Origin: Mycobacterium gordonae
GTDB lineage: Bacteria; Actinomycetota; Actinomycetes; Mycobacteriales; Mycobacteriaceae
Reading direction: 5' to 3'
DNA: 64,000 nucleotides
Assembly (NCBI RefSeq): GCF_017086405.1
Contig: NZ_CP070973.1
Span: forward strand, 3,690,739-3,754,738
Made by a program: the position numbers and the translations under genes. How positions within the stretch are numbered: position 1 is the first letter of the stretch; every line of letters starts with the position of its first letter. The notes under the pieces were generated by a model, which saw only the letters and a program-made list of their open reading frames with translations, had not been told where the DNA came from and did not search any database. Positions 17,415-25,588 of this stretch are shown in pieces.

Positions 17415-17444
17415 TTGCAAAATTAGGGCAGCCTTGCCTATGCT
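17415..17444 (+). promoter_or_regulatory. Promoter of the thioesterase gene with embedded IdeR-like iron box
   Basis: TTGCAA (17415-17420) and TATGCT (17439-17444) are spaced 18 bases apart and form a good sigma-A-type promoter. Between them, at 17423-17441, the sequence TTAGGGCAGCCTTGCCTAT matches 14 of 19 positions of the IdeR consensus TTAGGTTAGSCTAACCTAA and keeps the outer TTAGG and CCTA arms. The box would cover the -10 element, so iron-loaded IdeR would repress. The predicted leader to the GTG at 17586 is about 135 bases. Confidence 0.5.
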
Positions 17445-17511
17445 AGGTCGGTCGAGCGATGACGGCAGTGGAGGGTCCTGAGGGCTGCAGCGATCCCGCG
17501 CCTCCTCGATC

Positions 17512-17544
17512 GGCGAGCCCCGTGCCTGGCGCACGGGGCTCGCC
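17512..17544 (+). other. Perfect 14-bp hairpin in the leader of the thioesterase gene
   Basis: GGCGAGCCCCGTGC pairs perfectly with GCACGGGGCTCGCC around a five-base CTGGC loop. No run of T follows, so it is not a classic terminator. It lies about 40 bases before the start codon in the transcript predicted from the promoter at 17415-17444. It could act as an attenuator, a stability element, or a terminator for an unseen short transcript. Confidence 0.6.
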
Positions 17545-17585
17545 TGTCTCCAGAGTCCGCGTCGCGCATGGTGTAAACACAAGAC

Positions 17586-17987
17586 GTGTCGTCAGCGCCT
17601 GAGCAAGAATTCGTTGCACCGTTCGACAGTGAGCTGGGTCTGCAGTTCACCGAGCTGACCCCCGACGGCGCCCGCGCTCAACTCGAGGTCAAGCCCAAAT
17701 TGTTGCAGCCGATGGGCTTGGTCCACGGGGGCGTCTACTGCTCGATCATTGAGAGCATGGCCAGCGTGGCCGCCTACACCTGGCTGGCCTCCAAAGGTGG
17801 CGGCAACGTGGTGGGAGTCAACAACAACACCGATTTTCTGCGGGCCATCAAGTCGGGCACGGTGTACGGCAAGGCGGAGCCCATACATCGCGGCCGTCGT
17901 CAGCAGCTGTGGCTGGTCACCATCACCGACGACGACGAGCGGGTGGTGGCGCGGGGTCAGGTGCGCCTGCAGAACCTCGATGCCTGA
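17586..17987 (+). CDS. PaaI-type hotdog thioesterase (Rv1847-like)
   Basis: 133 residues from GTG. The hotdog fold signature is clear: LGLQFTELTPDGARAQLEV, then QPMGLVHGGVYCSIIESMAS (HGG loop and catalytic acid helix), then GVNNNTDFLRAIKSGTVYGKA. Such enzymes hydrolyse acyl- or aryl-CoA thioesters; the substrate is unknown. It is divergent from blaI and shares a complex regulatory region with IdeR-like and BlaI-like sites. In M. tuberculosis the urease operon begins directly downstream, whereas here an IS110 element follows. Confidence 0.87.
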   Translation: MSSAPEQEFVAPFDSELGLQFTELTPDGARAQLEVKPKLLQPMGLVHGGVYCSIIESMASVAAYTWLASKGGGNVVGVNNNTDFLRAIKSGTVYGKAEPIHRGRRQQLWLVTITDDDERVVARGQVRLQNLDA

Positions 17988-17994
17988 CCGGCAT

Positions 17995-19119
17995 TCACAC
18001 ACGCCGAGGTTCCGCGGTCGGTGAAGTCCGTCGGCCTGCGCTAGACATCCCAGGTGCGTAAGTTGTCAAGCGGCCGTGGCGGCTTGGCGGTGCCCAGGCT
18101 TTGTGTTCGTCGTAGCGACTTCGGTGGCGTAGGCAACCGTGCAGGATGCCGACGAGGCGGTTGCCCAAAGCGCGTAGGGCTTGGTGGTGCAGGTCGCCGG
18201 CGTCGCGGCGTTGGTCGTAGAACATCCGGGCGCCGGGGCTTTGCTGCAGGGCGCAGAAGGCCCATTGGTCGACGGCATCGTAGAGTCGCCGGTTGCGGAC
18301 GTGGCGGGCGAGCACGGCGCGTTTCTTGCCCGACGCGATAGTTAAGGGTGATGTTCCGGCGTAGTTCTTGCGACACTTAGCGGTGGTGTAGCGGTTCGGG
18401 TCGTCCCCGAATTCACCGAGCACCCGGGCGCCGAGGATGACACCAAGTCCTGGTAGGGAGCGGTAGATGTCGGCGTCCGGGTGTGTCTCAAAATGTGTCG
18501 CCACTTCGACCTCGAGGTCATCGATCTGGCGGTTGAGTTCGGCGATGACGCCGACTGTGGCGCGGGTGGTCGCGGCGAACGCAGCGGTGACGGCCGCGGG
18601 GGCGGCGAGTTGCTCGGTGCGCAATGCGGTCTGAATGTCTTGGGCGCGGGTGTCGAGGTTGCGTTGTCGCCCGGCGGTTTTGAGTGCAGAACGGATCTTC
18701 GACAGACTCGGGGTGGCCGCCTGCACGGGACTAGGGGCACGACCCAAGGTCGCCAGAGCATCCCGGTCATGGAGATCGTCGAACGCCTCAAGCGCGGCGG
18801 GGTAGTACTCACGTAGCGCCGAGCGCAGTGTGTTGGTGTGCCGGTTGCGGGTCCAGATCAGACTCTGATGTGCCCGGGCCAGCACCTTGATCGCCTCGGT
18901 ATCCGGCCCCAGCCAGTGCACCCACCCACAGGCCCCGATAGTTTCTATACCGATCACGACCTGGGCAGGATCCTCGCCGTGGGCGGCGACCAGCTCATGA
19001 AACGCCCGTATACCAGCCAAGCCCTCGGGCATCCGCCGGCTCACCAGCCTGTCGCCGGCATCATTCATCACGTATACGTCGTGATGATCTTCTGCCCAGT
19101 CGTCCCCGACGAACAGCAT
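17995..19119 (-). CDS. IS110-family DEDD transposase with shifted C-terminus
   Basis: 374 residues from ATG 19119, which has a strong AAAGGAGG site. The RuvC-like DEDD domain starts at LFVGDDWAEDHHDVYV (first Asp present) with IGIETIGACGWVHWL and ARAHQSLIWTRNRH; the C-terminal Transposase_20 domain has LPGLGVILGARVLGEFGDD and NRRLYDAVDQWAFCALQ with the catalytic serine region. The last 27 residues look unlike the family. Removing one G from the GGG near 18099 restores the typical ending WHRQAATAA with a stop at 18066. So the present stop at 17995 reflects a one-base insertion that runs the frame into flanking DNA. Whether it still transposes is unclear. Confidence 0.85.
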   Translation of the reverse strand: MLFVGDDWAEDHHDVYVMNDAGDRLVSRRMPEGLAGIRAFHELVAAHGEDPAQVVIGIETIGACGWVHWLGPDTEAIKVLARAHQSLIWTRNRHTNTLRSALREYYPAALEAFDDLHDRDALATLGRAPSPVQAATPSLSKIRSALKTAGRQRNLDTRAQDIQTALRTEQLAAPAAVTAAFAATTRATVGVIAELNRQIDDLEVEVATHFETHPDADIYRSLPGLGVILGARVLGEFGDDPNRYTTAKCRKNYAGTSPLTIASGKKRAVLARHVRNRRLYDAVDQWAFCALQQSPGARMFYDQRRDAGDLHHQALRALGNRLVGILHGCLRHRSRYDEHKAWAPPSRHGRLTTYAPGMSSAGRRTSPTAEPRRV

Positions 19120-19430
19120 CAATAGGGCCTCCTTTGGAGATCAGTGCCAAGGAATCCTGTTCGAGCCGAAGGACACCCGGCAGCGACCTAATGGATCAGT
19201 GCTCGAAAGCGGCACGACATCCCATGAGCGCTACAGATGACCTCACCAACCAGCCGGGGCACGATCTAGCTCTAGGCATCAACTATCACGCCAGGGGCCG
19301 AACAGTGCTCACCGGTCGGCGGCTCGGTAACCAGCCTCCCGCTAAGAAAACAAGATCCCGTCAAGGACACGCTGATCGACTCCCATTAGGGGCCCGGAGT
19401 CGACCGCACCGCGTCAGCTGATCAGCGAAT
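18046..19430 (-). mobile_element. IS110-family insertion sequence, copy 1 (boundaries approximate)
   Basis: The element consists of a DEDD transposase gene and about 300 bases of non-coding DNA upstream of it, the layout of the IS110 group. IS110 elements lack terminal inverted repeats, so the ends are estimates: the low-coordinate end from the ancestral transposase stop at 18066 plus the GCTTGACA motif also found after the second copy, the high-coordinate end from the structured non-coding segment that ends near 19427. It occupies the place of ureABCFGD in M. tuberculosis. Confidence 0.75.
19123..19430 (-). ncRNA. Candidate IS110 bridge RNA region, copy 1
   Basis: IS110-group elements encode a bridge RNA in the non-coding end upstream of the recombinase. 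The matching segment here carries nested inverted repeats: CGCTGATC (19370-19377) with GATCAGCG (19420-19427), enclosing TCGACTCC (19376-19383) with GGAGTCGA (19396-19403). The segment has no open frame of its own. I did not derive target- and donor-binding loops, so the limits and the RNA itself are inferred from family knowledge. Confidence 0.45.
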
Positions 19431-19542
19431 TATGCTGTCCCGCAAACGATTTCGATCGTAATCCAGCTTCGGTAGGGTCGGTGGCATTCGCCGAGGCCGA
19501 CGTCGCAGTGCTGACCGCCGGGCCGACCGATGGATTGGTCGG

Positions 19543-20934
19543 CTAACTGGCTTTTCGGGTGACGGCGGCGGAACTCTGCGCCTCGGCCGCCGCCTCCGCC
19601 AATTGTTCCAGGCGCGTTCGCGCGAAGGCCTGCTGGTCGGTGATGGTCAGCTGACCACGCCGGGTGCTCAGGAACGTGACCATCCACGACAGCAGCGTGG
19701 CGACCTTGGTCTTGAACCCGACCAAGTAGACCAAGTGCAACACCAGCCACATCAGCCAGGCGATGAACCCGCTGAACTCGAGCGGACCGATCTTGGCGAC
19801 CGCGGAGAACCGCGACACCGTCGCCATCGAGCCTTTGTCGAAGTACTGGAACGGCTCCCGCTCGGCCGGGTCAGCACCCCTGAGCTCAGCTTTGATGTTG
19901 TTGGCGACGTACTTGCCACCCTGGATCGCACCCTGCGCCACGCCGGGAACACCCTCGACGGCCGCCATGTCACCGACGACGAAGACGTTGGGATGCCCGG
20001 GGATGGACAGGTCGGGCAGCACCTGCACCCGGCCGGCCCGGTCGAGTTCGACGTCGGACTGCTCGGCGAGGTCGCGGCCCAGCCGGCTGGCGGACACCCC
20101 GGCCGACCACACCTTGCAGGCGGACTCGATGCGGCGCTCGGTGCCGTCGGCATCCTTGACCGTGATGCCGTTGCGGTCCACGTCGGTGACCATCGCACCC
20201 AACTGGATCTCCACGCCCAGCTTCTCCAACCGCGCGGCGGCCCGCTCGCCCAGCTTCTCGCCGAACGGCGGGAGCACCGCGGGCGCGGCGTCGAGCAGGA
20301 TCACCCGCGCCCTGGTCGAATCGATATGCCGGAAGGCGCCTTTCAGGGTGTGCTCGGCCAATTCGGCGATCTGCCCGGCCATCTCCACACCGGTCGGACC
20401 CGCCCCGACAACGGTGAAGGTGAGCAGCTTGGCGCGGCGCTCCGGGTCACTCGACCGCTCGGCCTGCTCGAAAGCGCTCAGAATGCGGCCCCGCAACTCC
20501 AGGGCGTCGTCGATGGTCTTCATGCCGGGGGCGAACTCGGCGAACTGGTCGTTGCCGAAGTAGGACTGGCCGGCGCCGGCCGCGACGATCAAGCTGTCGT
20601 AAGGGTTTTCGTAGGTGTGGCCGAGCAATTCAGAGACGACGACCTTGCGAGCCAGGTCGATGTGCGTGACGTTGCCCAGCAGCACCTGCACGTTGCGCTG
20701 CTTACGCAGGATGACGCGGGTCGTCGGCGCGATCTCGCCCTCCGAGATGATCCCGGTCGCAACCTGATACAGCAAAGGCTGGAAAAGGTGGTGCGTGGTA
20801 CGGGCAATCAGCTTGATGTCGACGTCCGCGTGCTTGAGCTTCTTTGCCGCCGTGAGTCCGCCGAAACCCGAACCGATGATCACGACGCGATGCCGTTGAC
20901 GCGGTTCAGCTGTGGGTTCGTGTTGGGGGCTCAT
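19543..20934 (-). CDS. ndh: Type II NADH dehydrogenase (NDH-2)
   Basis: 463 residues, as in Rv1854c. A single-subunit, non-proton-pumping flavoenzyme on the inner face of the membrane that passes electrons from NADH to menaquinone. FAD site: VVIIGSGFGGLTAAKKLKHA (residues 18-37). NADH site: TVVGAGPTGVEMAGQIAEL (about 173-191). The quinone-side motif HHLFQPLLYQVATG (about 47-60) and the GDMAAVEGVPGVAQGAIQGG segment are present. The C-terminal amphipathic and hydrophobic stretch LMWLVLHLVYLVGFKTKVA anchors it to the membrane. It is a known drug and isoniazid-resistance locus in mycobacteria. Confidence 0.95.
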   Translation of the reverse strand: MSPQHEPTAEPRQRHRVVIIGSGFGGLTAAKKLKHADVDIKLIARTTHHLFQPLLYQVATGIISEGEIAPTTRVILRKQRNVQVLLGNVTHIDLARKVVVSELLGHTYENPYDSLIVAAGAGQSYFGNDQFAEFAPGMKTIDDALELRGRILSAFEQAERSSDPERRAKLLTFTVVGAGPTGVEMAGQIAELAEHTLKGAFRHIDSTRARVILLDAAPAVLPPFGEKLGERAAARLEKLGVEIQLGAMVTDVDRNGITVKDADGTERRIESACKVWSAGVSASRLGRDLAEQSDVELDRAGRVQVLPDLSIPGHPNVFVVGDMAAVEGVPGVAQGAIQGGKYVANNIKAELRGADPAEREPFQYFDKGSMATVSRFSAVAKIGPLEFSGFIAWLMWLVLHLVYLVGFKTKVATLLSWMVTFLSTRRGQLTITDQQAFARTRLEQLAEAAAEAQSSAAVTRKAS

Positions 20935-21081
20935 GTCCTGCTGCTCCTGACGGGGTCTCCTTGGGCGGGCGACTGCAGTTAGCTAATACCCAAAGCCTAG
21001 TCAACCCACCCGCACAAACCCAACCACGAGCCTGTGTAATTAACCACACTCAGCGAATTGCGTTCGGGGGCCGGACTTTCG

Positions 21082-22002
21082 CTACGCGCCAAGCAGTGGG
21101 CGCAGCGCCTCGGCGACGCTGGTGATGACCCCCGGGATATGTCCGCCGGGGATGTTGATGACCGCGCCGTCCAGGCCGGCGTCCAGCACTTTGGCCTGAA
21201 ACTGTTCAGCAATCTGTGCGGGGCTCCCGACCGCCATGCGCGCCGCCACACTCTCGGGAAGTTGTTCGGGTTTGGCGTTCTCGTCGACCAGCACCGTGAG
21301 CATCATGCTGGTCTCCAGCGTGGCCGGGTCCCGACCCACTTCCGCGCAGCGAGCCCTGACGGCTTCCATCTTGCGCGGCAGCTCCTCGAACGCGGCGACG
21401 ATGTTGAGATGGTCGGCGTAGCGGGCGGCGATGCCGAACGTCTTCTTCTCCCCGCCGCCGCCGACGAGCACCGGAATGCGTTCGCGGTAACGGGGTTCGG
21501 CCATCGCGGACTCGGTGGTGTACCACTGACCGTTGAACGTCGGATGCTCGCCCTTGATCATCGGATCGATGATCTGCATGGCCTCTTCGAGTCGGTTGAA
21601 CCGGTCGGTGAAGGTGCCGAACTCGAAGCCCAGTTGCCGGTGTTCGAGTTCGAACCAGCCGGCGCCGATGCCCAGCACCGCGCGGCCGCCGCTGACCACG
21701 TCCAGCGTGGTGATCACCTTGGCCAGCAGGGTCGGGTTGCGGTAGGTGTTGCCGGTCACCAGCGTGCCGAGTTGCAGCCGCTCGGTGGCGGTCGCCAACG
21801 CACCCAGCGCCGTGTACGCCTCGAGCATCGGCTGATCCGGGGAGCCGATCATTGGCAGTTGGTAGAAGTGGTCCATCACGAAAAGCGAGTCGTAGCCGGC
21901 AGCTTCGGCTTCCCGGGCTTGGGCGATGACAGTGGGGAACAGGTTCTCTACGCCGGTGCCGTAGGAGAAATTGGGGATCTGGAATCCAAGCCGTATAGCC
22001 AC
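21082..22002 (-). CDS. LLM-class F420-dependent oxidoreductase (Rv1855c-like)
   Basis: 306 residues, luciferase-like TIM barrel. Visible are LGFQIPNFSYGTGVENLF at the N-terminus, AREAEAAGYDSLFVMDHFYQ, LGTLVTGNTYRNPTLLAKV, and GRAVLGIGAGWFELEHRQLG. The family signature near the C-terminus (IPVLVGGGGEKKTFGIAARYAD) is that of the F420-dependent subgroup common in mycobacteria. Reduced F420 rather than FMN is the likely cofactor; the substrate is unknown. It is followed 33 bases later by an SDR gene on the same strand, and the pair lies next to ndh as in M. tuberculosis. Confidence 0.85.
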   Translation of the reverse strand: MAIRLGFQIPNFSYGTGVENLFPTVIAQAREAEAAGYDSLFVMDHFYQLPMIGSPDQPMLEAYTALGALATATERLQLGTLVTGNTYRNPTLLAKVITTLDVVSGGRAVLGIGAGWFELEHRQLGFEFGTFTDRFNRLEEAMQIIDPMIKGEHPTFNGQWYTTESAMAEPRYRERIPVLVGGGGEKKTFGIAARYADHLNIVAAFEELPRKMEAVRARCAEVGRDPATLETSMMLTVLVDENAKPEQLPESVAARMAVGSPAQIAEQFQAKVLDAGLDGAVINIPGGHIPGVITSVAEALRPLLGA

Positions 22003-22035
22003 GGTTCTACCGTAGCCTCCGGCTTGGGGGCCGGT

Positions 22036-22713
22036 TCAGGCGAACTGGGCGAGCGCGCCGTGGCTGACGTGCAACGTCTGCCCGGTGATGTGCCGGGCCG
22101 CCGGCGTGGTCAGGAACAGCGACAACCGCGCGATTTCCGCCGCGACGGGTGCCGGCGTGCGCGAGAGTCCTTCGTACCCGGCCTGCACGCTGCGACCGGT
22201 TGCGACGGCGTTGACCGTGATGCCGCGGGTGCCGTAGACCTCGGCCTGCCCGCTGACCCAACTCGATACGGCGGCCTTGATCGACGCGTCGACGCTGCCG
22301 ACCGGCGGGTTCTCGGTCAGCACGGTGATGATGTGGCCGCCGGAGCGCAGGTGGTCACCGACGCATTGCACCGTCAAAACAGCGGACAGCAGGGTCGCAT
22401 CCAGCGACCGACGCCATGCGGTGGCTGTGTCGGACAGCGAGTAGGTACGCGGATCGCCGGCATCCCAGGTGGGAGCGGGGATGTTGACGATGGTGTCGAG
22501 GTGGTGGGGGAACAGCGCCCGCGCCTCTTGCAGGCTGGCCGGGTCGGTGGTGTCGCAGACGATCGCATCGACATCGAGTTCCTTGGCGACCACCTCCAAG
22601 TCGCCGGCGCGGACACCCACCAGAGTGACCTTGTGCCCGTCGTCACGAAAACTCTCGGCTACTGCACGTCCCAGATCGGTGTCTGCACCGGTGACCACAA
22701 CCTCCACTGCCAC
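22036..22713 (-). CDS. Short-chain dehydrogenase-like protein (Rv1856c-like), atypical active site
   Basis: 225 residues. The Rossmann start MAVEVVVTGADTDLGRAVAESF and the C-terminal ARHITGQTLHVSHGAL are SDR-like. The active-site helix reads VDASIKAAVSSWVSGQAEVYG: the lysine of the YxxxK pair is kept, but the tyrosine four residues earlier is an Asp. This suggests either altered catalysis or a non-catalytic member. It is divergent from modA with a 135-base gap. Substrate unknown. Confidence 0.82.
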   Translation of the reverse strand: MAVEVVVTGADTDLGRAVAESFRDDGHKVTLVGVRAGDLEVVAKELDVDAIVCDTTDPASLQEARALFPHHLDTIVNIPAPTWDAGDPRTYSLSDTATAWRRSLDATLLSAVLTVQCVGDHLRSGGHIITVLTENPPVGSVDASIKAAVSSWVSGQAEVYGTRGITVNAVATGRSVQAGYEGLSRTPAPVAAEIARLSLFLTTPAARHITGQTLHVSHGALAQFA

Positions 22714-22848
22714 GACCTCCTCGTGCTATGGCGTCAGCACGGTCCATGTTACTGGACAGTAGCTATTCGACGAAACCACGCGCCGCGGCGACGCGCTGAT
22801 CAATTGCGTAACTATTCGACCGAGTTGCGGCGGGGCTAGGTTTGACCG

Positions 22849-23616
22849 ATGCGTCGCAGTCGGGTGCTCGCCGGTGTCGTGGCGATATCGCTGGTCGTCA
22901 TCTTGACCGCATGTACTGCAGGTGGCCGGGCGGGCCGCGGGCCGCGGTCGGTCGTGGTGTTCGCGGCGGCCTCGCTGAAACAGGTCTTCACCTCAATCGG
23001 CGAGCGGTTCAGCGCGGACAACCCGGGTTCAGCGGTGACGTTCAATTTCGCGGGTTCGGCAGAGTTGGCGACGCAGCTGACTCAGGGCGCCACCGCCGAC
23101 GTCTTCGCCTCAGCGGATACCGCACAGCTGGACCGGGTGACGCAGGCGGGCATGCTGGCCGGTGTCGCGACCAACTTCGCCGCCAACACACTGGTCATCG
23201 TCACCGCGCCGGGCAACCCCAAGCACATCGGCTCCTTTGCGGACCTCACCCGGCCCGGCCTGAGCGTGGTGGTGTGCCAGCGACCGGTGCCCTGCGGTTC
23301 GGCGACCCACCGCATCGAGGATGCCACCGCGGTCCAACTACATCCGGTCAGCGAGGAACCTAGCGTCAGCGATGCGCTGAACAAGGTGACGACGGGGCAG
23401 GCCGACGCGGCGCTGGTCTACGTCACCGACGCGACGAGCGCCGGAAGCAAGGTGGCGGCGGTGACGTTCCCGGAGGCCGTTCAGGCGGTGAACGTCTACC
23501 CGATCGCGGTGCTCAAGAATGCGCCGCAGGCCGCGCTCGCCGAGAAGTTCCAGGCGGTCGTGACCGGTCCAGCCGGACGGGAGATCCTGGACCGGGCCGG
23601 CTTCGCAAGGCCCTGA
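22849..23616 (+). CDS. modA: Molybdate-binding lipoprotein of the ABC transporter
   Basis: 255 residues. The signal peptide ends in the lipobox VILTAC with lipidated Cys22, so it is anchored on the outer face of the membrane. The mature protein begins with the ModA motif VVVFAAASLKQVFT; FNFAGSAELATQLTQGATAD supplies binding-pocket serines, and DALNKVTTGQADAALVYVTD is the second conserved segment. It delivers molybdate (or tungstate) to ModBC for molybdopterin cofactor synthesis. First gene of modA-modB-modC-apa; five bases separate it from modB. Confidence 0.94.
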   Translation: MRRSRVLAGVVAISLVVILTACTAGGRAGRGPRSVVVFAAASLKQVFTSIGERFSADNPGSAVTFNFAGSAELATQLTQGATADVFASADTAQLDRVTQAGMLAGVATNFAANTLVIVTAPGNPKHIGSFADLTRPGLSVVVCQRPVPCGSATHRIEDATAVQLHPVSEEPSVSDALNKVTTGQADAALVYVTDATSAGSKVAAVTFPEAVQAVNVYPIAVLKNAPQAALAEKFQAVVTGPAGREILDRAGFARP

Positions 23617-23621
23617 CCCCG

Positions 23622-24416
23622 ATGCGCACGCCCTCCCATCTCCCTCGCTGGGTCTATCTGCCGGCGGCGATAGGGACGCTCTTTGTGGGCATCCCGCTGC
23701 TGGCGGTCGGGCTCAAGGTCGATTGGCCGCGCTTTTGGACGCTGATCACCAGCGCTTCCTCGACCACTGCGCTGCTGCTGAGCCTGAGAACGGCGGCGGC
23801 CAGCACGCTGCTGTGCGTGCTACTGGGGGTGCCGATGGCGCTGGTGCTGGCCCGGAGCGGGTTGCGGCTGGTCCGGGCGCTGCGACCGGTGATTCTGCTG
23901 CCCCTGGTGTTACCCCCGGTGGTCGGCGGCATCGCGCTGCTCTATGCGTTCGGCCGGCTCGGCCTGATCGGGCGCTATCTGGAGGGCGCCGGCATCAGCA
24001 TCGCGTTCACCACCACCGCCGTGGTGCTGGCGCAAACGTTCGTCTCGCTGCCGTTTCTGGTGATCTCGCTGGAAGGTGCGGCCCGCAGCGCCGGCGGTGA
24101 TTACGAGGTGGTGGCAGCGACGCTCGGGGCGCGCCCGACCACGATCTGGTGGCGGGTCACCCTGCCACTGCTGTTGCCGGGTCTGGCCTCCGGCGCAGTA
24201 CTGGCTTTCGCGCGGTCGCTGGGGGAGTTCGGCGCGACTCTGACGTTCGCCGGCTCGCTGCAGGGCGTGACCCGCACCCTGCCGCTGGAGATCTATCTGC
24301 AGCGGGTTGCTGATCCGGACGCGGCTGTGGCGCTGTCGCTGGTCCTGGTGGCGGTGGCCGCAGTGGTGGTGCTCGGCCTGGGCGCGCGCCGGCTGACCGG
24401 GACCGACACACGATGA
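23622..24416 (+). CDS. modB: Molybdate ABC transporter permease
   Basis: 264 residues with five to six membrane helices, the first at about residues 12-30 (LPAAIGTLFVGIPLLAVGLK). The permease EAA loop that contacts the ATPase is visible as YEVVAATLGARPTTIWWRVTL near residue 165. It overlaps modC by four bases (ATGA), so the two are translationally coupled. Forms the membrane channel of the ModABC molybdate importer. Confidence 0.94.
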   Translation: MRTPSHLPRWVYLPAAIGTLFVGIPLLAVGLKVDWPRFWTLITSASSTTALLLSLRTAAASTLLCVLLGVPMALVLARSGLRLVRALRPVILLPLVLPPVVGGIALLYAFGRLGLIGRYLEGAGISIAFTTTAVVLAQTFVSLPFLVISLEGAARSAGGDYEVVAATLGARPTTIWWRVTLPLLLPGLASGAVLAFARSLGEFGATLTFAGSLQGVTRTLPLEIYLQRVADPDAAVALSLVLVAVAAVVVLGLGARRLTGTDTR

Positions 24417-25513
24417 GCGAACTGCACCTGAGCGCGGTCGTGGCCGATCGGGGCCTGGACCTGGAGTTCTCGATGGCCGCCGGGGAGGTGTTGGCCCTGC
24501 TCGGCCCCAATGGCGCCGGCAAGTCGACGACACTGCACGTCATCGCCGGACTGGTGCGTCCCGACGCTGGCGTGGTGCGGCTGGGTGATCGCGTGCTGAC
24601 CGACACCGCGGCCGGGGTACAGGTGCCCACTCATGACCGGCGGGTGGGTCTGCTGCTGCAGGACCCGTTGCTGTTCCCGCACCTGCCGGTGGTCGCCAAC
24701 GTGGCTTTCGGGCCGCGCAGCCGTCGCACGTTCTCCGCCCGCCCGGCGCGGGAGGCCGCACTGCGCTGGCTGCGGGAAGTCGGCGCCGAGGACCTGGCCG
24801 ACCGCAGGCCACGCCAGCTCTCCGGCGGGCAGGCCCAGCGCGTCGCCATCGCCCGGGCTCTGGCCGCCGAACCCGAGCTGTTGCTGCTCGACGAACCGCT
24901 GACCGGGCTCGATGTGGCAGCGGCGGCGTCGATACGAGCGGTGTTGCGCGACGTGGTCGGGCGCACGGGTTGCGCGGTCGTCCTGATCACGCATGACCTG
25001 CTGGATGTGTTCGCCCTGGCCGATCGGGTGATGGTCCTCGAATCCGGGAATATTGCCGAGATCGGGCGGGTGGCCGAGATACTGGCCGCACCGACGAGTC
25101 ATTTCGGAGCCCGAATCGCGGGCGTGAACCTGGTCAGCGGCACCATCGGAGCCGACGGGGCGCTGCACAGCCGGTCCGGGCTGCACTGGCACGGCACCGC
25201 CGGTGCGGAGTTCGCGGTAGGCCAGCAAGCTGTTGCGGTGTTCGCGCCGGCCAGTGTGGCCGTCTACCCGGAGCCACCGCACGGCAGTCCACGCAACACC
25301 GTCGAGGTGACGGTGGCCGAGCTGGATGTTCGCGGCCCGGGGGTACTCGTGCGCGGGGCGGAGCAAGCCGACGGAGCACCCGGGCTGGCCGCCAGCATCA
25401 CCCCGGACGCAGCGGCGGAGCTGGAGCTGGCGCCGGGCGTGCGGGTTTTCTTCAGCGTCAAAGCCGCCGAAGTTTCGTTGCATCCCGTGCCTGGCCGGAC
25501 CCCGCAGCCCTGA
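24413..25513 (+). CDS. modC: Molybdate ABC transporter ATPase
   Basis: 366 residues. ATPase domain about 1-230: Walker A LGPNGAGKSTTLHV, Q-loop LLLQDPLLFPHL, signature LSGGQAQRVAIARALA, Walker B LLLLDEPLTGLD, and the switch His in VLITHDLLDVFALAD. The C-terminal regulatory region (about 240-366) ends in a TOBE/MOP-like fold (VFFSVKAAEVSLHP) that can bind molybdate and inhibit transport. It follows modB with a four-base overlap and precedes apa by 75 bases. Confidence 0.95.
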   Translation: MSELHLSAVVADRGLDLEFSMAAGEVLALLGPNGAGKSTTLHVIAGLVRPDAGVVRLGDRVLTDTAAGVQVPTHDRRVGLLLQDPLLFPHLPVVANVAFGPRSRRTFSARPAREAALRWLREVGAEDLADRRPRQLSGGQAQRVAIARALAAEPELLLLDEPLTGLDVAAAASIRAVLRDVVGRTGCAVVLITHDLLDVFALADRVMVLESGNIAEIGRVAEILAAPTSHFGARIAGVNLVSGTIGADGALHSRSGLHWHGTAGAEFAVGQQAVAVFAPASVAVYPEPPHGSPRNTVEVTVAELDVRGPGVLVRGAEQADGAPGLAASITPDAAAELELAPGVRVFFSVKAAEVSLHPVPGRTPQP

Positions 25514-25588
25514 CCTTCTTTCCAGACATGCCTTCTCGAAAGCCGGGCCTTCCTTGCTTCGCGGCGCTGACACGGTAGGTTCGTCGCC

